Positions 33,883 through 43,639 of a DNA stretch of 64,000 bases are shown here, piece by piece. This DNA comes from Alphaproteobacteria bacterium (GTDB taxonomy: Bacteria > Pseudomonadota > Alphaproteobacteria > Geminicoccales > Geminicoccaceae). Location of the stretch: the NCBI GenBank assembly GCA_027045875.1, contig JALUAG010000008.1, forward strand, positions 1 to 64,000, in the 5' to 3' direction. The notes below the pieces were generated by a model. It was given only the letters and a program-made list of their open reading frames with translations. It did no database searches and was not told the DNA's origin. Position numbers and translations under genes: made by a program. Position 1 is the stretch's first letter. Each line of letters begins with the position of its first letter.

Positions 33883-33907
33883 AGTACCATTGCCGGACAA
33901 TTGTCAA
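33879..33907 (-). promoter_or_regulatory. Putative promoter with overlapping palindrome for GH15-otsA
   Basis: On the minus strand a perfect TTGACA hexamer occupies 33907-33902. A perfect 10-bp palindrome GACAATTGTC (33896-33905) overlaps it, as expected for a repressor site. The -10 region is weak (TACTTG-like, about 15 bp downstream). The location directly upstream of the GH15 gene and the locally low GC support a promoter. Confidence 0.45.
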
Positions 33908-34026
33908 GATCGAGTTAATCAAATGCCTTGGGTCTCCATGTCATCTTGCGGGAGGACTGCGCCACACCTACCTGTGACGCGAACGCGAGGGACCGGGCCG
34001 TCGCGTGCCGGAGAGGGGGTGGCATC

Positions 34027-34911
34027 ATGGGCGGGCTCCGCCGTGTGGAACTGGGCCGCCGTCGGCTGCTGGCGCTTTCGGGCGCCGACCGGCGGAATTT
34101 CCTGCAGGGGCTGGTGACCGGGGATCTGCGTCGCCTCTCCCCCGAGCGGGCGATCTGGGCCGCCCTGCTGACGCCGCAGGGCAAGTACCTGTTCGATTTC
34201 TTCGTCCTGGAGCCGGACGGAGAGCGGCTGCTTCTCGAGACCGACGCCGGGCGCGCCTCGGCCCTGCTCGCACGGCTCTCCATGTACCGCCTGCGGGCCC
34301 GGGTGGAGATCGCGGATCCGGGCGAGGCCTTCGCGGTGATCGCGATACCGGGAGAGCGCGCACCGGCGCGGTTCGATCTGCCGCCCGAAGCCGGCGCCGC
34401 CCGCCGGATCGACGGGGCGATGCTGTTCGTCGATCCCCGGCATCCGGCGATGGGTGTGCGCCTCGTCCTGCCGCGCGGGGCGCCTCTCCCCGATCCGGTG
34501 GAAGCGATGGAGGAGACCGGCATCGAAGCCTACGAGGAGCTGCGCCTCGCCCTCGGGATCCCGGAAAGCACCGATCTGGTTCCGGAACGGTCCCTGCCTC
34601 TCGAATACAATTTCGCCGAGCTCGGCGGCGTCGCCTTCGACAAGGGCTGCTACCTCGGCCAGGAGGTCACGGCCCGCATGAGACACCGCGGCCGGCTGCG
34701 CAAGCGGCTGCTGCCGGTGGAGGTCGAGGGTGCGGCCGCCCCCGGCGATCCGGTGCTGGCCGCCGACGGGCGGGAGGCGGGCGAGCTGCGGAGCGTCCGC
34801 GATCGCCGTGCCCTCGCCCTGCTGCGCCTCGATCACCTGGGGCGGGAACTCCGCGCCGGCGAGGCGACGATCCGACCGCGCTGGCCAGAATGGCTAAAAT
34901 GTGAGGAATAA
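34027..34911 (+). CDS. ygfZ: YgfZ/IbaG-type folate-binding protein for Fe-S cluster maintenance
   Basis: A 294-residue GcvT-like protein with the YgfZ signature KGCYLGQE at 206-213, including the conserved C208. Members use tetrahydrofolate and help repair or assemble particular Fe-S enzymes. N-terminal LSGADRRNFLQGLVTGD is the typical opening. ATG 34027 follows AGAGGGGG; an upstream in-frame start at 33928 would add non-homologous sequence. It is divergent from the GH15 operon and convergent with meaB. Confidence 0.86.
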   Translation: MGGLRRVELGRRRLLALSGADRRNFLQGLVTGDLRRLSPERAIWAALLTPQGKYLFDFFVLEPDGERLLLETDAGRASALLARLSMYRLRARVEIADPGEAFAVIAIPGERAPARFDLPPEAGAARRIDGAMLFVDPRHPAMGVRLVLPRGAPLPDPVEAMEETGIEAYEELRLALGIPESTDLVPERSLPLEYNFAELGGVAFDKGCYLGQEVTARMRHRGRLRKRLLPVEVEGAAAPGDPVLAADGREAGELRSVRDRRALALLRLDHLGRELRAGEATIRPRWPEWLKCEE

Positions 34912-34926
34912 GATCCTTTACACGGT

Positions 34927-35003
34927 GGCCGAAACGCGGTAGAAGGAGGGCGTAGGCATCCAGTCTCCTCAATACTCCTCTCTCCTTTCGCGTTCCATCG
35001 GCC
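34927..35003. terminator. Long imperfect hairpin between convergent ygfZ and meaB
   Basis: Three complementary blocks are nested in register: GGCCGA (34927-34932) with TCGGCC (34998-35003), ACGCG (34934-34938) with CGCGT (34989-34993), and AAGGAG (34943-34948) with CTCCTT (34982-34987). This makes a 77-nt stem-loop in the 108-bp gap between the two stops. It could terminate transcription from both sides, but there is no long T-tract. Confidence 0.45.
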
Positions 35004-35019
35004 GGGGGCCGTCCGCCGC

Positions 35020-35964
35020 TCAGGCGGGCGGCCTCGGTCGTCTCCGGGCCAGGAAGCCGGCGAAGGCGCGGAGGTGGCGAAAGGGCGAGAGATCGGGGGA
35101 GAGAGCGGTCCCCTCCCGCCAGCGGGTCAGCTCGCCGAGCCCCCAGCGACCGAAGTCCTCGCGCACCGCCGCCCGCAGGAGCGCGTCCGACCGTGCGGCA
35201 CGGCGCGCGCGGGAAGCCCGGCGCCACTCCGGATCCGCGATCCGTGCCTCGAGGGCGCGCAGCAGCGCCGCCACCCCCTGGCCGGTCACCGCCGAGATCG
35301 CGTGCACCGGCACGCCGTCCCCGCGGAGAAGACCCGCCGCCTCGAGCTCCCTGCGCGTGCGTTCGGCCGGCTCGCCGAGATCGGCCTTGGTCACGAGCAT
35401 CAGATCCGGAACTTCGAGGATCCCGGCCTTCAGGAACTGGAGGCCGTCGCCGGCGGCGGGCTGGACGGCCAGCAGCACGAGATCGGCGAGGTCGCGGATC
35501 TCGCTCTCGGACTGTCCCACGCCCACCGTCTCCACGATCACGCGGTCGAACAGCGCCGCCAGCAGCACGGTCGCCGGCGCGCAGAGATCGGCGAGCCCGC
35601 CGAGGCGGTCGCGGGCGGCCAGCGAGCGCACGAACAGGCCCGGATCTCCGGGGTCGAGGGCGAGCCGCGTGCGATCGCCCAGGAGCGCCCCGCCCGTGCG
35701 CCGGGAGCTGGGATCGACGGCGAGGACGGCGAGGGTGGTGCCGCGGTCCCGCCAGGCGCGGGCGAGGAACGAAAGGAGGGACGATTTGCCGACCCCGGGC
35801 GGCCCGGTGAGCCCGATCACCACGCCCTCCCCTGCTCGCCAGGCCTCGTCGAGGAGATCGAGGACGGTGTCCCCCAGCGGATCGGCTTCGAGTGCCGCGA
35901 GGCACCGGACGAGCGCCCCCTTGCCTCCCTGCCGCAGTGCCTCAAGGGAGGTGGGAACGGTCAT
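35020..35964 (-). CDS. meaB: MeaB/ArgK-type G3E GTPase chaperone of a B12 mutase
   Basis: A 314-residue P-loop GTPase. The GPPGVGKS motif is at 54-61, AVDPSS is the base-binding segment, VETVGVGQSE the switch region and TKADL the G4 motif. MeaB loads and protects adenosylcobalamin in methylmalonyl-CoA mutase. No mutase gene is in the window, so the partner is elsewhere. The cobalamin synthesis genes in this window fit the need for B12. ATG 35964 lies 7 bp after the ppdK stop, at the end of the leftward housekeeping operon. Confidence 0.88.
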   Translation of the reverse strand: MTVPTSLEALRQGGKGALVRCLAALEADPLGDTVLDLLDEAWRAGEGVVIGLTGPPGVGKSSLLSFLARAWRDRGTTLAVLAVDPSSRRTGGALLGDRTRLALDPGDPGLFVRSLAARDRLGGLADLCAPATVLLAALFDRVIVETVGVGQSESEIRDLADLVLLAVQPAAGDGLQFLKAGILEVPDLMLVTKADLGEPAERTRRELEAAGLLRGDGVPVHAISAVTGQGVAALLRALEARIADPEWRRASRARRAARSDALLRAAVREDFGRWGLGELTRWREGTALSPDLSPFRHLRAFAGFLARRRPRPPA

Positions 35965-35971
35965 GCCGTGC

Positions 35972-38644
35972 CTAGCCGTTCCGTTCCCGCGCCAGCACCG
36001 CCTGGGCGGCCGCCAGCCGGGCGATCGGGACCCGGTAGGGGGAGCAGGAAACGTAGTCGAGTCCGAGCTCCTCGCAGAAGGCGATGCTCGCCGGATCGCC
36101 GCCATGCTCGCCGCAGATGCCGAGCTTGAGATCCGGCCGCGCCTCGCGCCCCCGCGCCACGGCCAGCCGCACGAGCTCGCCGACCCCCTCGCGATCGAGG
36201 GTCTGGAAAGGATCCTGCTCGAAGATACCGGCCTTGCGGTAGGATTCGAGGAACTTGCCGGCGTCGTCCCGCGACAGGCCGAGGGTCATCTGGGTGAGAT
36301 CGTTGGTGCCGAAGCTGAAGAAGGCGGCATGGACGGCGATGGCCCCGGCGCGCAACGCCGCCCGGGGCAATTCGATCATGGTGCCGACGAGATAGTGCGG
36401 CGCCTGGCCGGTCTCCTCGGCGAGCTCGCGGGCCACCTCGTCGATGCGGGACTTCACGAGCTCGAGCTCACGGGCGGTCGCCACCAGCGGGATCATGATC
36501 TCCGGCACCACCGGATCGCCGCCCCGCTCCTCCACCTCGCGCGCCGCCTCGAAGATCGCCCGCGCCTGCATCTCGTAGATCTCGGGATAGACGATCCCGA
36601 GCCGGCAGCCGCGCAGGCCCAGCATGGGGTTCGCCTCCCGCAGCTCGGACAGCCGGCGGCGCAGCACCCGCACGTCGATGCCGGCCGAGGCCGCCACCTC
36701 CTCGAGCTCCGCCTCGTCGAAGGGCAGGAACTCGTGCAGCGGCGGATCGAGCAGCCGGATGGTCACGGGCCGGCCCGCCATGATCTCGAACAGTTCGACG
36801 AAATCCCGCCGCTGCATGGGAAGGATGCGGGCGAGTGCCTGCCGGCGTCCCGCCGAATCGTTGGCGAGGATCATCTCCCGCATCGCCAGGATGCGGTCCT
36901 CCTGGAAGAACATGTGTTCGGTGCGGCAGAGGCCGATCCCCTCGGCTCCGAAACGGACGGCGGTACGGGCGTCGGTCGGTGTTTCCGCATTGGTGCGCAC
37001 GCGCAATCGCCGCACCTCGTCGGCCCAGCCCATCAGCGTGGCGAAATCCCCCGACAGCTGGGGATCGACGGTCGGTACCCGGCCCAGCATCACCTGCCCG
37101 GTACCGCCGTCGATGGTGATCACCTCGCCTTCGGCCACCCGCGTCCCGCCGGCCGTGAAGCAGCGCTCCGTATAGTCGACGGAAAGATCGGCGGCGCCGC
37201 AGACGCAGGGCTTGCCCATGCCGCGGGCGACCACCGCCGCATGGCTTGTCATGCCGCCCCGTGCCGTCAGGATACCGCGGGCGGCGTGCATGCCGTGAAT
37301 GTCGTCGGGCGAGGTCTCGATGCGCACGAGCACCACCTCGCGGCCCGCCTGGGCCCGCCGCTCGGCCTCGTCGGCGGTGAACACCACCTCGCCGGACACC
37401 GCGCCCGGGGAAGCCGGCAGGCCGCGGGCGATCACCCGCCTCTCGGCGGTGGGATCCAGGGACGGGTGGAGGAGCTGGTCGAGGGAAGCCGGATCGACCC
37501 GCGCGATCGCCTCCCTGCGGTCGATCAGCCCCTCGCGGGCCATGTCGACGGCGATCTTGAGGGCCGCCTGGGCGGTGCGCTTGCCGGTGCGGGTCTGGAG
37601 GACGAACAGGCGCCCGCGCTGGACCGTGAACTCGATGTCCTGCATGTCGCGGTAATGGCGTTCGAGGAGCTCGAACACCCGCACGAGCTCGGCGAAGGTC
37701 TCCGGCATCCGCTCCTCCATGGAGCTGCCGGCGTTACCGTTCGCCTCCGCCATCGCGCGGGTGAAGGGCTGCGGCGTACGGATGCCGGCCACCACGTCCT
37801 CACCCTGGGCGTTGATCAGATACTCGCCGTAATAGGCCTTCTCGCCGGTCGAGGGGTTGCGGGTGAAGGCGACGCCGGTGGCACAGTCCTCGCCCATGTT
37901 GCCGAACACCATCGCCTGGACGTTGACGGCGGTGCCCATGTCGCCCGGTATGTCGTGCAGCCGGCGATAGGTCACCGCCCGCGGCACCATCCAGGAGCCG
38001 AAGACGGCGCCGATGGCGCCCCAGAGCTGGGCGTTCGGGTCCTCGGGAAAGGGCGCTCCCGTCGCCTCCCGCACGATCCGCTTGTAGGCCTCGACCAGCC
38101 GCTCCAGCGCCTCGGCGTCGAGATCGGTGTCGAAACGGCAACCCCGGCTCTGCTTGAGGTCCTCGAGCTGGTCCTCGAACAGATAGTGGTCGATGCCCAG
38201 CACCACGTCGCCGTACATCTGGATGAAGCGGCGGTAGCTGTCGAAGGCGAAACGACGGTCGCCGCCCATGCGGGCGAGCCCTTCCACCGTCGCATCGTTG
38301 AGCCCGAGGTTGAGGACGGTGTCCATCATCCCCGGCATGGAGACGGGCGCCCCCGAACGTACCGACACCAGCAGCGGCCGCTCCGGATCGCCGAAACGGA
38401 GATCGAGCAGCTCCTCGACCCGCCGCATGGCGGCCGTCACCTGCTCCTCGAGATCCGGGGGGTAGCGGCGATCGTGGGCGTAGAAATGGGCGCAGACCTC
38501 GGTGGTGATGGTGAAACCCGGCGGCACCGGCAGCCCGAGCCCCGCCATCTCGGCGAGATTGGCCCCCTTGCCGCCGAGCAGGTCGCGCATCGCCGCCCGC
38601 CCTTCCGCGGTCCCGCCACCGAACGCGTACACCCATTTCTTCAT
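35972..38644 (-). CDS. ppdK: Pyruvate, phosphate dikinase
   Basis: An 890-residue enzyme of typical bacterial PPDK length. The N-terminal ATP-grasp domain opens with WVYAFGGG and carries GGKGANLAEM. The phosphohistidine domain holds GGMTSHAAVVARGMGKPCV. The C-terminal PEP/pyruvate barrel includes GLCRTEHMFF, FGTNDLTQM and ICGEHGGDP with the catalytic cysteine. It interconverts pyruvate, ATP and phosphate with PEP, AMP and pyrophosphate. ATG 38644 is supported by the conserved N terminus. It sits 44 bp after glyS, an arrangement common in alphaproteobacteria. Confidence 0.95.
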   Translation of the reverse strand: MKKWVYAFGGGTAEGRAAMRDLLGGKGANLAEMAGLGLPVPPGFTITTEVCAHFYAHDRRYPPDLEEQVTAAMRRVEELLDLRFGDPERPLLVSVRSGAPVSMPGMMDTVLNLGLNDATVEGLARMGGDRRFAFDSYRRFIQMYGDVVLGIDHYLFEDQLEDLKQSRGCRFDTDLDAEALERLVEAYKRIVREATGAPFPEDPNAQLWGAIGAVFGSWMVPRAVTYRRLHDIPGDMGTAVNVQAMVFGNMGEDCATGVAFTRNPSTGEKAYYGEYLINAQGEDVVAGIRTPQPFTRAMAEANGNAGSSMEERMPETFAELVRVFELLERHYRDMQDIEFTVQRGRLFVLQTRTGKRTAQAALKIAVDMAREGLIDRREAIARVDPASLDQLLHPSLDPTAERRVIARGLPASPGAVSGEVVFTADEAERRAQAGREVVLVRIETSPDDIHGMHAARGILTARGGMTSHAAVVARGMGKPCVCGAADLSVDYTERCFTAGGTRVAEGEVITIDGGTGQVMLGRVPTVDPQLSGDFATLMGWADEVRRLRVRTNAETPTDARTAVRFGAEGIGLCRTEHMFFQEDRILAMREMILANDSAGRRQALARILPMQRRDFVELFEIMAGRPVTIRLLDPPLHEFLPFDEAELEEVAASAGIDVRVLRRRLSELREANPMLGLRGCRLGIVYPEIYEMQARAIFEAAREVEERGGDPVVPEIMIPLVATARELELVKSRIDEVARELAEETGQAPHYLVGTMIELPRAALRAGAIAVHAAFFSFGTNDLTQMTLGLSRDDAGKFLESYRKAGIFEQDPFQTLDREGVGELVRLAVARGREARPDLKLGICGEHGGDPASIAFCEELGLDYVSCSPYRVPIARLAAAQAVLARERNG

Positions 38645-38688
38645 CGGTTCCCGATCTCCCCGCGCCTGGGGCACCGGACCGGCCACGC

Positions 38689-40758
38689 TCACTCCTCGAT
38701 CGCCGAGAAGTCCGCGATGCGCCGGAACAGCGCCTGCAACCGGGCCAACAGCGACAGGCGGTTGCGCCGCAGTTCCTCGTCCTCGACGTTCACCCGCACC
38801 CCTTCGAAGAAGGCGTCCACCGGGCCGCGCAGCGCCGCCAGTGCCCGCATCGCCGCCTCGAAATCCTCCGCCTCGAGACCCTCCGCGATCGCCCGCTCGG
38901 CCTCCTGCATCGCCGTCCACAGCCGCTCTTCCTCCGGCCGACGGAAGCGCGCGGGATCGGGATCACCGCGATAGGATCGCCCGTCGCGCTTCTCCTCGAT
39001 GGCGACGATGTTGGCGCCGCGCCGGTAGGCGGTGAGGAGATTGCGGCCGTCCTCGCTGGCGAGAAAGGCCTCGAGGGCGCGCACCCGGGCCATCAGACGG
39101 ACCAGATCGTCGTCGGGCGTGGCCCCGAACACGGCCCGGATGTGGTCGTGACGGACACCCCGGTCGCGCAGATGGACGATCAGCCGGTCGGCGACGAATT
39201 CGAGGAGCTCGCGGCCGTGCTGCTCGCGATCGACCTGGCCGAAGCGGCTGCCGTAGCCGTCGAGAGCCACCCGGAAGGCGCGCCGAAGCGGCAGGCGGAC
39301 GCCGTTTTCCAGTACCAGACGGATGATCCCGAGCGCCGCCCTTCTGAGCGCGAAGGGGTCCTTCGATCCGGTCGGTCGGATACCCGCGGCGAAGAAGCCG
39401 GCGAGCGTGTCGATCTTGTCGGCGAGGGCCACCGCCACGCTCACCGGCGCCGTCGGGCAGGCGTCCTCGGGGCCCTGGGGCGCATAGTGTTCGGCGATCG
39501 CCCGTGCGATCGCCTCGGGCTCGCCCTGCGCGCGGGCGTAGTGGCCGCCCATGACGCCTTGCAGTTCGGGGAACTCGCCCACCATGCCGGTCACGAGATC
39601 GCATTTGGCGAGCCGCCCCGCGCGGGCCGCCGCCTCCGCATCGCAGGACACGAAGCCCGCGAGGAAGCGGGCGAGCGCCTCGAGCCGCTCCGCCTTCTCC
39701 CGCATGGTGCCGAGGCGGGCGTGGAAGATCACCCGTTCGAGGGCCGGCAGCCGTTCCTCGAGCCGCTGCCTGCGGTCGGTCTCCCAGAAGAAGCGCGCAT
39801 CCCACAGACGTGCCCGGAGCACCCGCTCGTTGCCGGCGACGATCGCGGCACCGCCGTCGCGGGCCTCGACGTTCGCCACCACCAGAAAGCGTGGCGCGAG
39901 TCGCCCGTCGGCCGTCCTCAGGCTCGGGTAGCGCTGGTGCTGGCGCATCGATACCACGAGCACCTCTTCCGGGAGTTCCATCGCCTCCGGGTCGATACGC
40001 CCCATGAGCACCACCGGCCATTCGACGAGCCCCGCGAGCTCGGCGAACAGCGCCCGGTCCTCGACGAGCCGGCAGTCCTCGGCCGCCGCCAGCCGCCCGG
40101 CCTCTTCCCGGATGCGCCGCTCCCGCTCGTCCGGATCGGCGATCACGAAGGCCTGCCTCAGGCGATCCCCGTAGACCCCCGGATGGGCGATCTCGAGGCG
40201 TTCCGGGGCCATGAACCGATGGCCGAAGGTATGGCGGTCGCTTCGGATGCCGGCGAAGGCGAAGGGCACGACCTCCTCGTCGAGCAGACAGAGGATGGCG
40301 TGGAGGGGGCGCACCCAGCGCTGCTCGCCCTCGCCCCAGCGCATGGATTTGGGCCAGGGAAAGCGTTCCAGCATGGCGGGCAGCGCCTCGCCCAGGGCCT
40401 CCTTCGTCGGCCGGCCGGCCTCCCGCACCCGGGCGTAGAGCGCCCTCCCCTTGCGGTCCTCGCGCTCGAACAGCTCGTAATCGAGCCCCTCGAGGCTGCG
40501 GAGGAAACCCTGCCGGGCCTTTTCCGGCGCGTCCACACGCGGGCCGCGACGCTCGCTCACCCGGTCGGGCTGGCGCTCGGGCAGGCCCGAGACGGCGATG
40601 CCGAGGCGGCGCGGCGTGGCCCAGCTCCGCATCTCCGCGAAGCCGAGATGCCGTTCCTCCAGAAGTGCCGCGAGCAGCCGTTCGAGATCCTTGCGGGCAC
40701 GCGGCTGCATGCCCGCCGGGATTTCCTCCGAGAAGAGCTCGAGCAGCAGCTCAGCCAT
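38689..40758 (-). CDS. glyS: Glycyl-tRNA synthetase beta subunit
   Basis: A 689-residue beta subunit of the alpha2beta2 GlyRS. It starts with the conserved [14 protein letters not shown] and continues with RRLGI, an HD-like central domain, and a C-terminal anticodon-binding domain (ANIVAIEEK to the end). It charges tRNA-Gly together with GlyQ. The start overlaps the glyQ stop by 8 bp, indicating coupled translation and balanced stoichiometry. Confidence 0.96.
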   Translation of the reverse strand: MAELLLELFSEEIPAGMQPRARKDLERLLAALLEERHLGFAEMRSWATPRRLGIAVSGLPERQPDRVSERRGPRVDAPEKARQGFLRSLEGLDYELFEREDRKGRALYARVREAGRPTKEALGEALPAMLERFPWPKSMRWGEGEQRWVRPLHAILCLLDEEVVPFAFAGIRSDRHTFGHRFMAPERLEIAHPGVYGDRLRQAFVIADPDERERRIREEAGRLAAAEDCRLVEDRALFAELAGLVEWPVVLMGRIDPEAMELPEEVLVVSMRQHQRYPSLRTADGRLAPRFLVVANVEARDGGAAIVAGNERVLRARLWDARFFWETDRRQRLEERLPALERVIFHARLGTMREKAERLEALARFLAGFVSCDAEAAARAGRLAKCDLVTGMVGEFPELQGVMGGHYARAQGEPEAIARAIAEHYAPQGPEDACPTAPVSVAVALADKIDTLAGFFAAGIRPTGSKDPFALRRAALGIIRLVLENGVRLPLRRAFRVALDGYGSRFGQVDREQHGRELLEFVADRLIVHLRDRGVRHDHIRAVFGATPDDDLVRLMARVRALEAFLASEDGRNLLTAYRRGANIVAIEEKRDGRSYRGDPDPARFRRPEEERLWTAMQEAERAIAEGLEAEDFEAAMRALAALRGPVDAFFEGVRVNVEDEELRRNRLSLLARLQALFRRIADFSAIEE

Positions 40759-41632
40759 TCCCGGCCCCGCCCGTCCGCGAGGCGATCCAGGCCTCGGCGC
40801 AGGCCCTCGCCAGCGCCCGCACGCGGGCGATGTAGGCCTGCCGCTCGGTGGCGCTGATCACCCCCCGGGCATCCAGCATGTTGAAGAGATGGCTCGCCTT
40901 GAGCACCTGATCGTAGGCCGGCAGCGGCAGTCCGGCCTCGAGGATGTGCGCGCACTCCCGCTCGGCGTCCTCGAAATGGCGGAACAGCATGTCGGTGTCG
41001 GCGAGTTCGAAGTTGTACTTCGAGTATTCCCGCTCGCTCTGGAGGAAGACGTCGCCGTAGGTCACCCCGCGCCCGTTCCAGTCGAGATCGAACACGTTCT
41101 CGACCCCCTGCACGTACATGGCGAGCCGTTCGAGCCCGTAGGTGAGCTCCCCGGCCACCGGCCGGCAGTCGATGCCGCCCACCTGCTGGAAATAGGTGAA
41201 CTGGGTCACCTCCATGCCGTCGCACCAGACCTCCCAGCCGAGCCCCCAGGCACCCAGGGTCGGGCTCTCCCAGTCGTCCTCGACGAAGCGCAGATCGTGG
41301 AGCGTCGGGTCGATGCCGAGGGCGTAGAGGCTCTTCAGATAGCGCTCCTGGATGTCGGGCGGCGAGGGTTTGAGGATCACCTGGAACTGGTAGTAGTGCT
41401 GCAGGCGATTCGGGTTCTCGCCGTAGCGCCCGTCGGTGGGGCGGCGCGAGGGCTGCACGTAGGCCGCGTTCCAGGGCTCGGGGCCGAGGGCGCGCAGGGT
41501 GGTGGCGGGATGGAAGGTTCCGGCCCCCACCTCCATGTCGTAGGGCTGGAGGAGGATGCAGCCCTGCTCCGCCCAGTACTGCTGCAGGCGCAGGATCAGT
41601 TCCTGGAAGGAGCGCGGCGCTTCAGTGGTCAC
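40751..41632 (-). CDS. glyQ: Glycyl-tRNA synthetase alpha subunit
   Basis: A 293-residue class II catalytic subunit with [16 protein letters not shown] at the start, the motif-2-like [13 protein letters not shown] and [16 protein letters not shown] segments, and the conserved [14 protein letters not shown]. It activates glycine. The start is read as GTG 41632 from conservation; its ribosome site is weak. It lies 85 bp downstream of the small zinc-ribbon gene and precedes glyS. Confidence 0.95.
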   Translation of the reverse strand: MTTEAPRSFQELILRLQQYWAEQGCILLQPYDMEVGAGTFHPATTLRALGPEPWNAAYVQPSRRPTDGRYGENPNRLQHYYQFQVILKPSPPDIQERYLKSLYALGIDPTLHDLRFVEDDWESPTLGAWGLGWEVWCDGMEVTQFTYFQQVGGIDCRPVAGELTYGLERLAMYVQGVENVFDLDWNGRGVTYGDVFLQSEREYSKYNFELADTDMLFRHFEDAERECAHILEAGLPLPAYDQVLKASHLFNMLDARGVISATERQAYIARVRALARACAEAWIASRTGGAGNG

Positions 41633-41717
41633 CGATCATCGGCCCGTCAATTCCCGCCGGGCGCTCGCGCCGGCTCATTGTGCAGTGCGAAAAACCTAGA
41701 CGCCATGCGATTTCCGG

Positions 41718-41990
41718 TCAAGTCGAGGCGGGCGGCTGCGGCGGCTGCAACCGACATTCCTCGCGCGACGGGCAGTCGGTGCCGGGCGGCACGTAGGCGC
41801 CGCATTTCGGACAGGGCACGAGATCCACCGCCTGCTGCGCCGGTCGCTGGCGCCGGCCCCAGCGGCGCGGGCCGCCGGTGGCCACCGGACGTTGCTTGGG
41901 CTCGCGCGCCTGCAGGAACTTGAAGACCCGCCAGACGCCGGCGATCACCAGGATCGTGAAGAGCAGTTTGGAGAGCGAGAAACCGAACAT
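41718..41990 (-). CDS. Small protein with one TM helix and a zinc-ribbon-like C terminus
   Basis: A 90-residue protein. An N-terminal transmembrane helix covers residues about 5-25, a basic linker follows, and a C-terminal knuckle has four cysteines (CPKCGAYVPPGTDCPSREEC pattern). This resembles the PP0621-like small membrane proteins with a zinc ribbon, whose function is unknown. It lies between sppA and glyQ on the same strand, so it is probably co-transcribed with them. Confidence 0.7.
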   Translation of the reverse strand: MFGFSLSKLLFTILVIAGVWRVFKFLQAREPKQRPVATGGPRRWGRRQRPAQQAVDLVPCPKCGAYVPPGTDCPSREECRLQPPQPPAST

Positions 41991-42026
41991 CCGGATCCAT
42001 CCGCCAGTGCCGGCGTACCCTGCGGG

Positions 42027-42866
42027 TCAGAGGCCGTAGCGGCTGCGCAGCAGCCGCTCCTCGATACGATGGACGAGCGCGTCCGCCAAGGCTTCGCTGG
42101 CGCCGGCCGGCGACAGACCACGCCACCAGGGCTGTCTCGGCGGATTGACGGGACGCAGCCGCAGCTTGTCGCCATAGCGCGCCCGCAGCACCGTGTGCAT
42201 CTCCCCGAGCCCGTCGACGAGACCGAACCGGAGTGCCCGCTCGCCGCTCCACACCCGGCCGCTGAACAGCTCCTCCTCGGCGATCCGCAGCCGCTCGCCC
42301 CGGCGCTCGCGCACGAAGGCCTTGAAGCGTGCGTAGAGATCCTCCTGGAGTTCGTCCAGCACCGCCAGATCCTCGGGCCGCTCCTCCCGGAAGGGGTCGA
42401 GGAAGGCCTTGCGCGCTCCCTTGGTGTGCACCCGCCGCTCGATGCCGAGCCGGCGGATCGCCTCGGCAAAGCCGAAGCCGGCGCTGATCACGCCGATGCT
42501 GCCGAGGATCGAGCAGCCGTCGGCGTGGATCTCGTCGGCGGCACAGGCGAGCCAGTAGCCGCCCGAGGCCGCGACGTCCTCGACGAAGGCCAGGACCGGA
42601 AGATTCTTTTCCTCGGCGAGGGCGCGGATGCGGGCGGCGATCAGCGAGGCCTGCGCCGCCGAGCCGCCCGGACTGTCGATCAGAAGGGCCACCGCCTTCG
42701 CCCCGCGCATGCCGAAGGCCCGCCGCAGCGGCCGGTCGAGGGCGGCAAGCGAAAGCCCGCCCCGGCGCATCGGCAGCGTGCCGATGACGCCGACCAGCCG
42801 GACCACCGGCACCACCGGTCCGCCCGGCAGCCCCATGGCCGACCGCAGACGCTCGACGATCGCCAT
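42027..42866 (-). CDS. sppA: S49-family signal peptide peptidase-like protease
   Basis: A 279-residue S49 protease of the short type. The nucleophile Ser is S101 in VAASGGYWLA and the general-base lysine is K153 in the KGARKAFLDPF region; IDSPGGSAAQ and LGSIGVIS are the other conserved strands. No transmembrane helix is obvious, so it may be cytosolic or peripheral. It degrades released signal peptides or membrane fragments. ATG 42866 follows GAGAGGGACG and overlaps the methyltransferase stop by one base (TGATG). Confidence 0.85.
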   Translation of the reverse strand: MAIVERLRSAMGLPGGPVVPVVRLVGVIGTLPMRRGGLSLAALDRPLRRAFGMRGAKAVALLIDSPGGSAAQASLIAARIRALAEEKNLPVLAFVEDVAASGGYWLACAADEIHADGCSILGSIGVISAGFGFAEAIRRLGIERRVHTKGARKAFLDPFREERPEDLAVLDELQEDLYARFKAFVRERRGERLRIAEEELFSGRVWSGERALRFGLVDGLGEMHTVLRARYGDKLRLRPVNPPRQPWWRGLSPAGASEALADALVHRIEERLLRSRYGL

Positions 42867-43639
42867 CACGTCCCTCTCTCCCGTGTCGCCAGCAGATCGA
42901 GCGGCGCCAGCTCCCGCAGCACCCGTTCCGCCTCCGGCGTGTAGCCGCCCCCGGGCCGGTGCAGCACGAGGCCACGCAGCAGATGGGCGGGGCTGCGCAC
43001 CCCTTTGCGGGCCAGCACCAGCAGCCGTTCCGCCTCCCGGCTGTCCGCCCGCGGCCACAGGGGAAAGAGGCGGAGGTCACCACAGCCGCCGGCGAGGGCG
43101 GCGACGATCTCGGCCAGCCGGTCGGCGCGGTGCACGAGCAGCAGCCGACCGCGCGGCGCGAGCCGACGCAGGCAGGCCCCGACCCAGTCCGCGAGCGGCA
43201 GGCTCTCGACGGTGGCGGCACGGCGCTCCACCGCCGCCGGCGTGCCCCTGCCGGCGGCGATGTGCGGAGGATTGGTCATCACCAGATCGAACGCCCTCCC
43301 CGCGACCTCCGGCGGTGGTGCGGCGAGATCGCCGCGCACGACCGCGATGCGCGCGCCGAACCCGTTCTCCCGCACGTTCGCCGCCAGCAGGGCCGCCGCT
43401 TCGGGATCCCGTTCGAGAGCGACGATCCGGCAGTCCGGGACGCGGGCCGCGAGGCACAGGCTGGCCGCCCCCGTACCGGCGCCGGCATCGAGCACCCGGC
43501 GGCAGTGCCGCTCCGGAACGGCGGCCGCCAGCAGCACCGGGTCGATCGCCACCCGGTAGCCGCGGCGCGGCTGGCGCAGGCGGATACGGCCGCCCAGCAG
43601 CGGATCGACGGTGGTGGTCGCCGGCTCAGCGGTGGCCAT
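42866..43639 (-). CDS. tRNA1(Val) (adenine-N6)-methyltransferase-like enzyme
   Basis: A 257-residue Rossmann SAM methyltransferase of the TrmN6/YfiC group. DAGAGTG at 51-57 binds SAM, and NPPH at 123-126 is the N6-adenine/N-type catalytic motif. The N-terminal GGRIRLRQPRRGYRVAIDPV is characteristic. It likely modifies an RNA adenine; the exact target is inferred. It overlaps DUF2007 by 14 bp and sppA by 1 bp, so translation is coupled on both sides. Confidence 0.78.
   Translation of the reverse strand: MATAEPATTTVDPLLGGRIRLRQPRRGYRVAIDPVLLAAAVPERHCRRVLDAGAGTGAASLCLAARVPDCRIVALERDPEAAALLAANVRENGFGARIAVVRGDLAAPPPEVAGRAFDLVMTNPPHIAAGRGTPAAVERRAATVESLPLADWVGACLRRLAPRGRLLLVHRADRLAEIVAALAGGCGDLRLFPLWPRADSREAERLLVLARKGVRSPAHLLRGLVLHRPGGGYTPEAERVLRELAPLDLLATRERGT

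Noticed and set aside
33737-33922. Short minus-strand frame starting upstream of the GH15 gene
   Set aside because: It covers the tandem repeats and then runs out of frame with the GH15 gene; it looks like leader sequence, not a peptide gene.
35357-38974. About 1,200-codon plus-strand frame antisense to meaB, ppdK and the end of glyS
   Set aside because: Shadow of the PPDK and MeaB coding strands; the translation is compositionally biased without domains.
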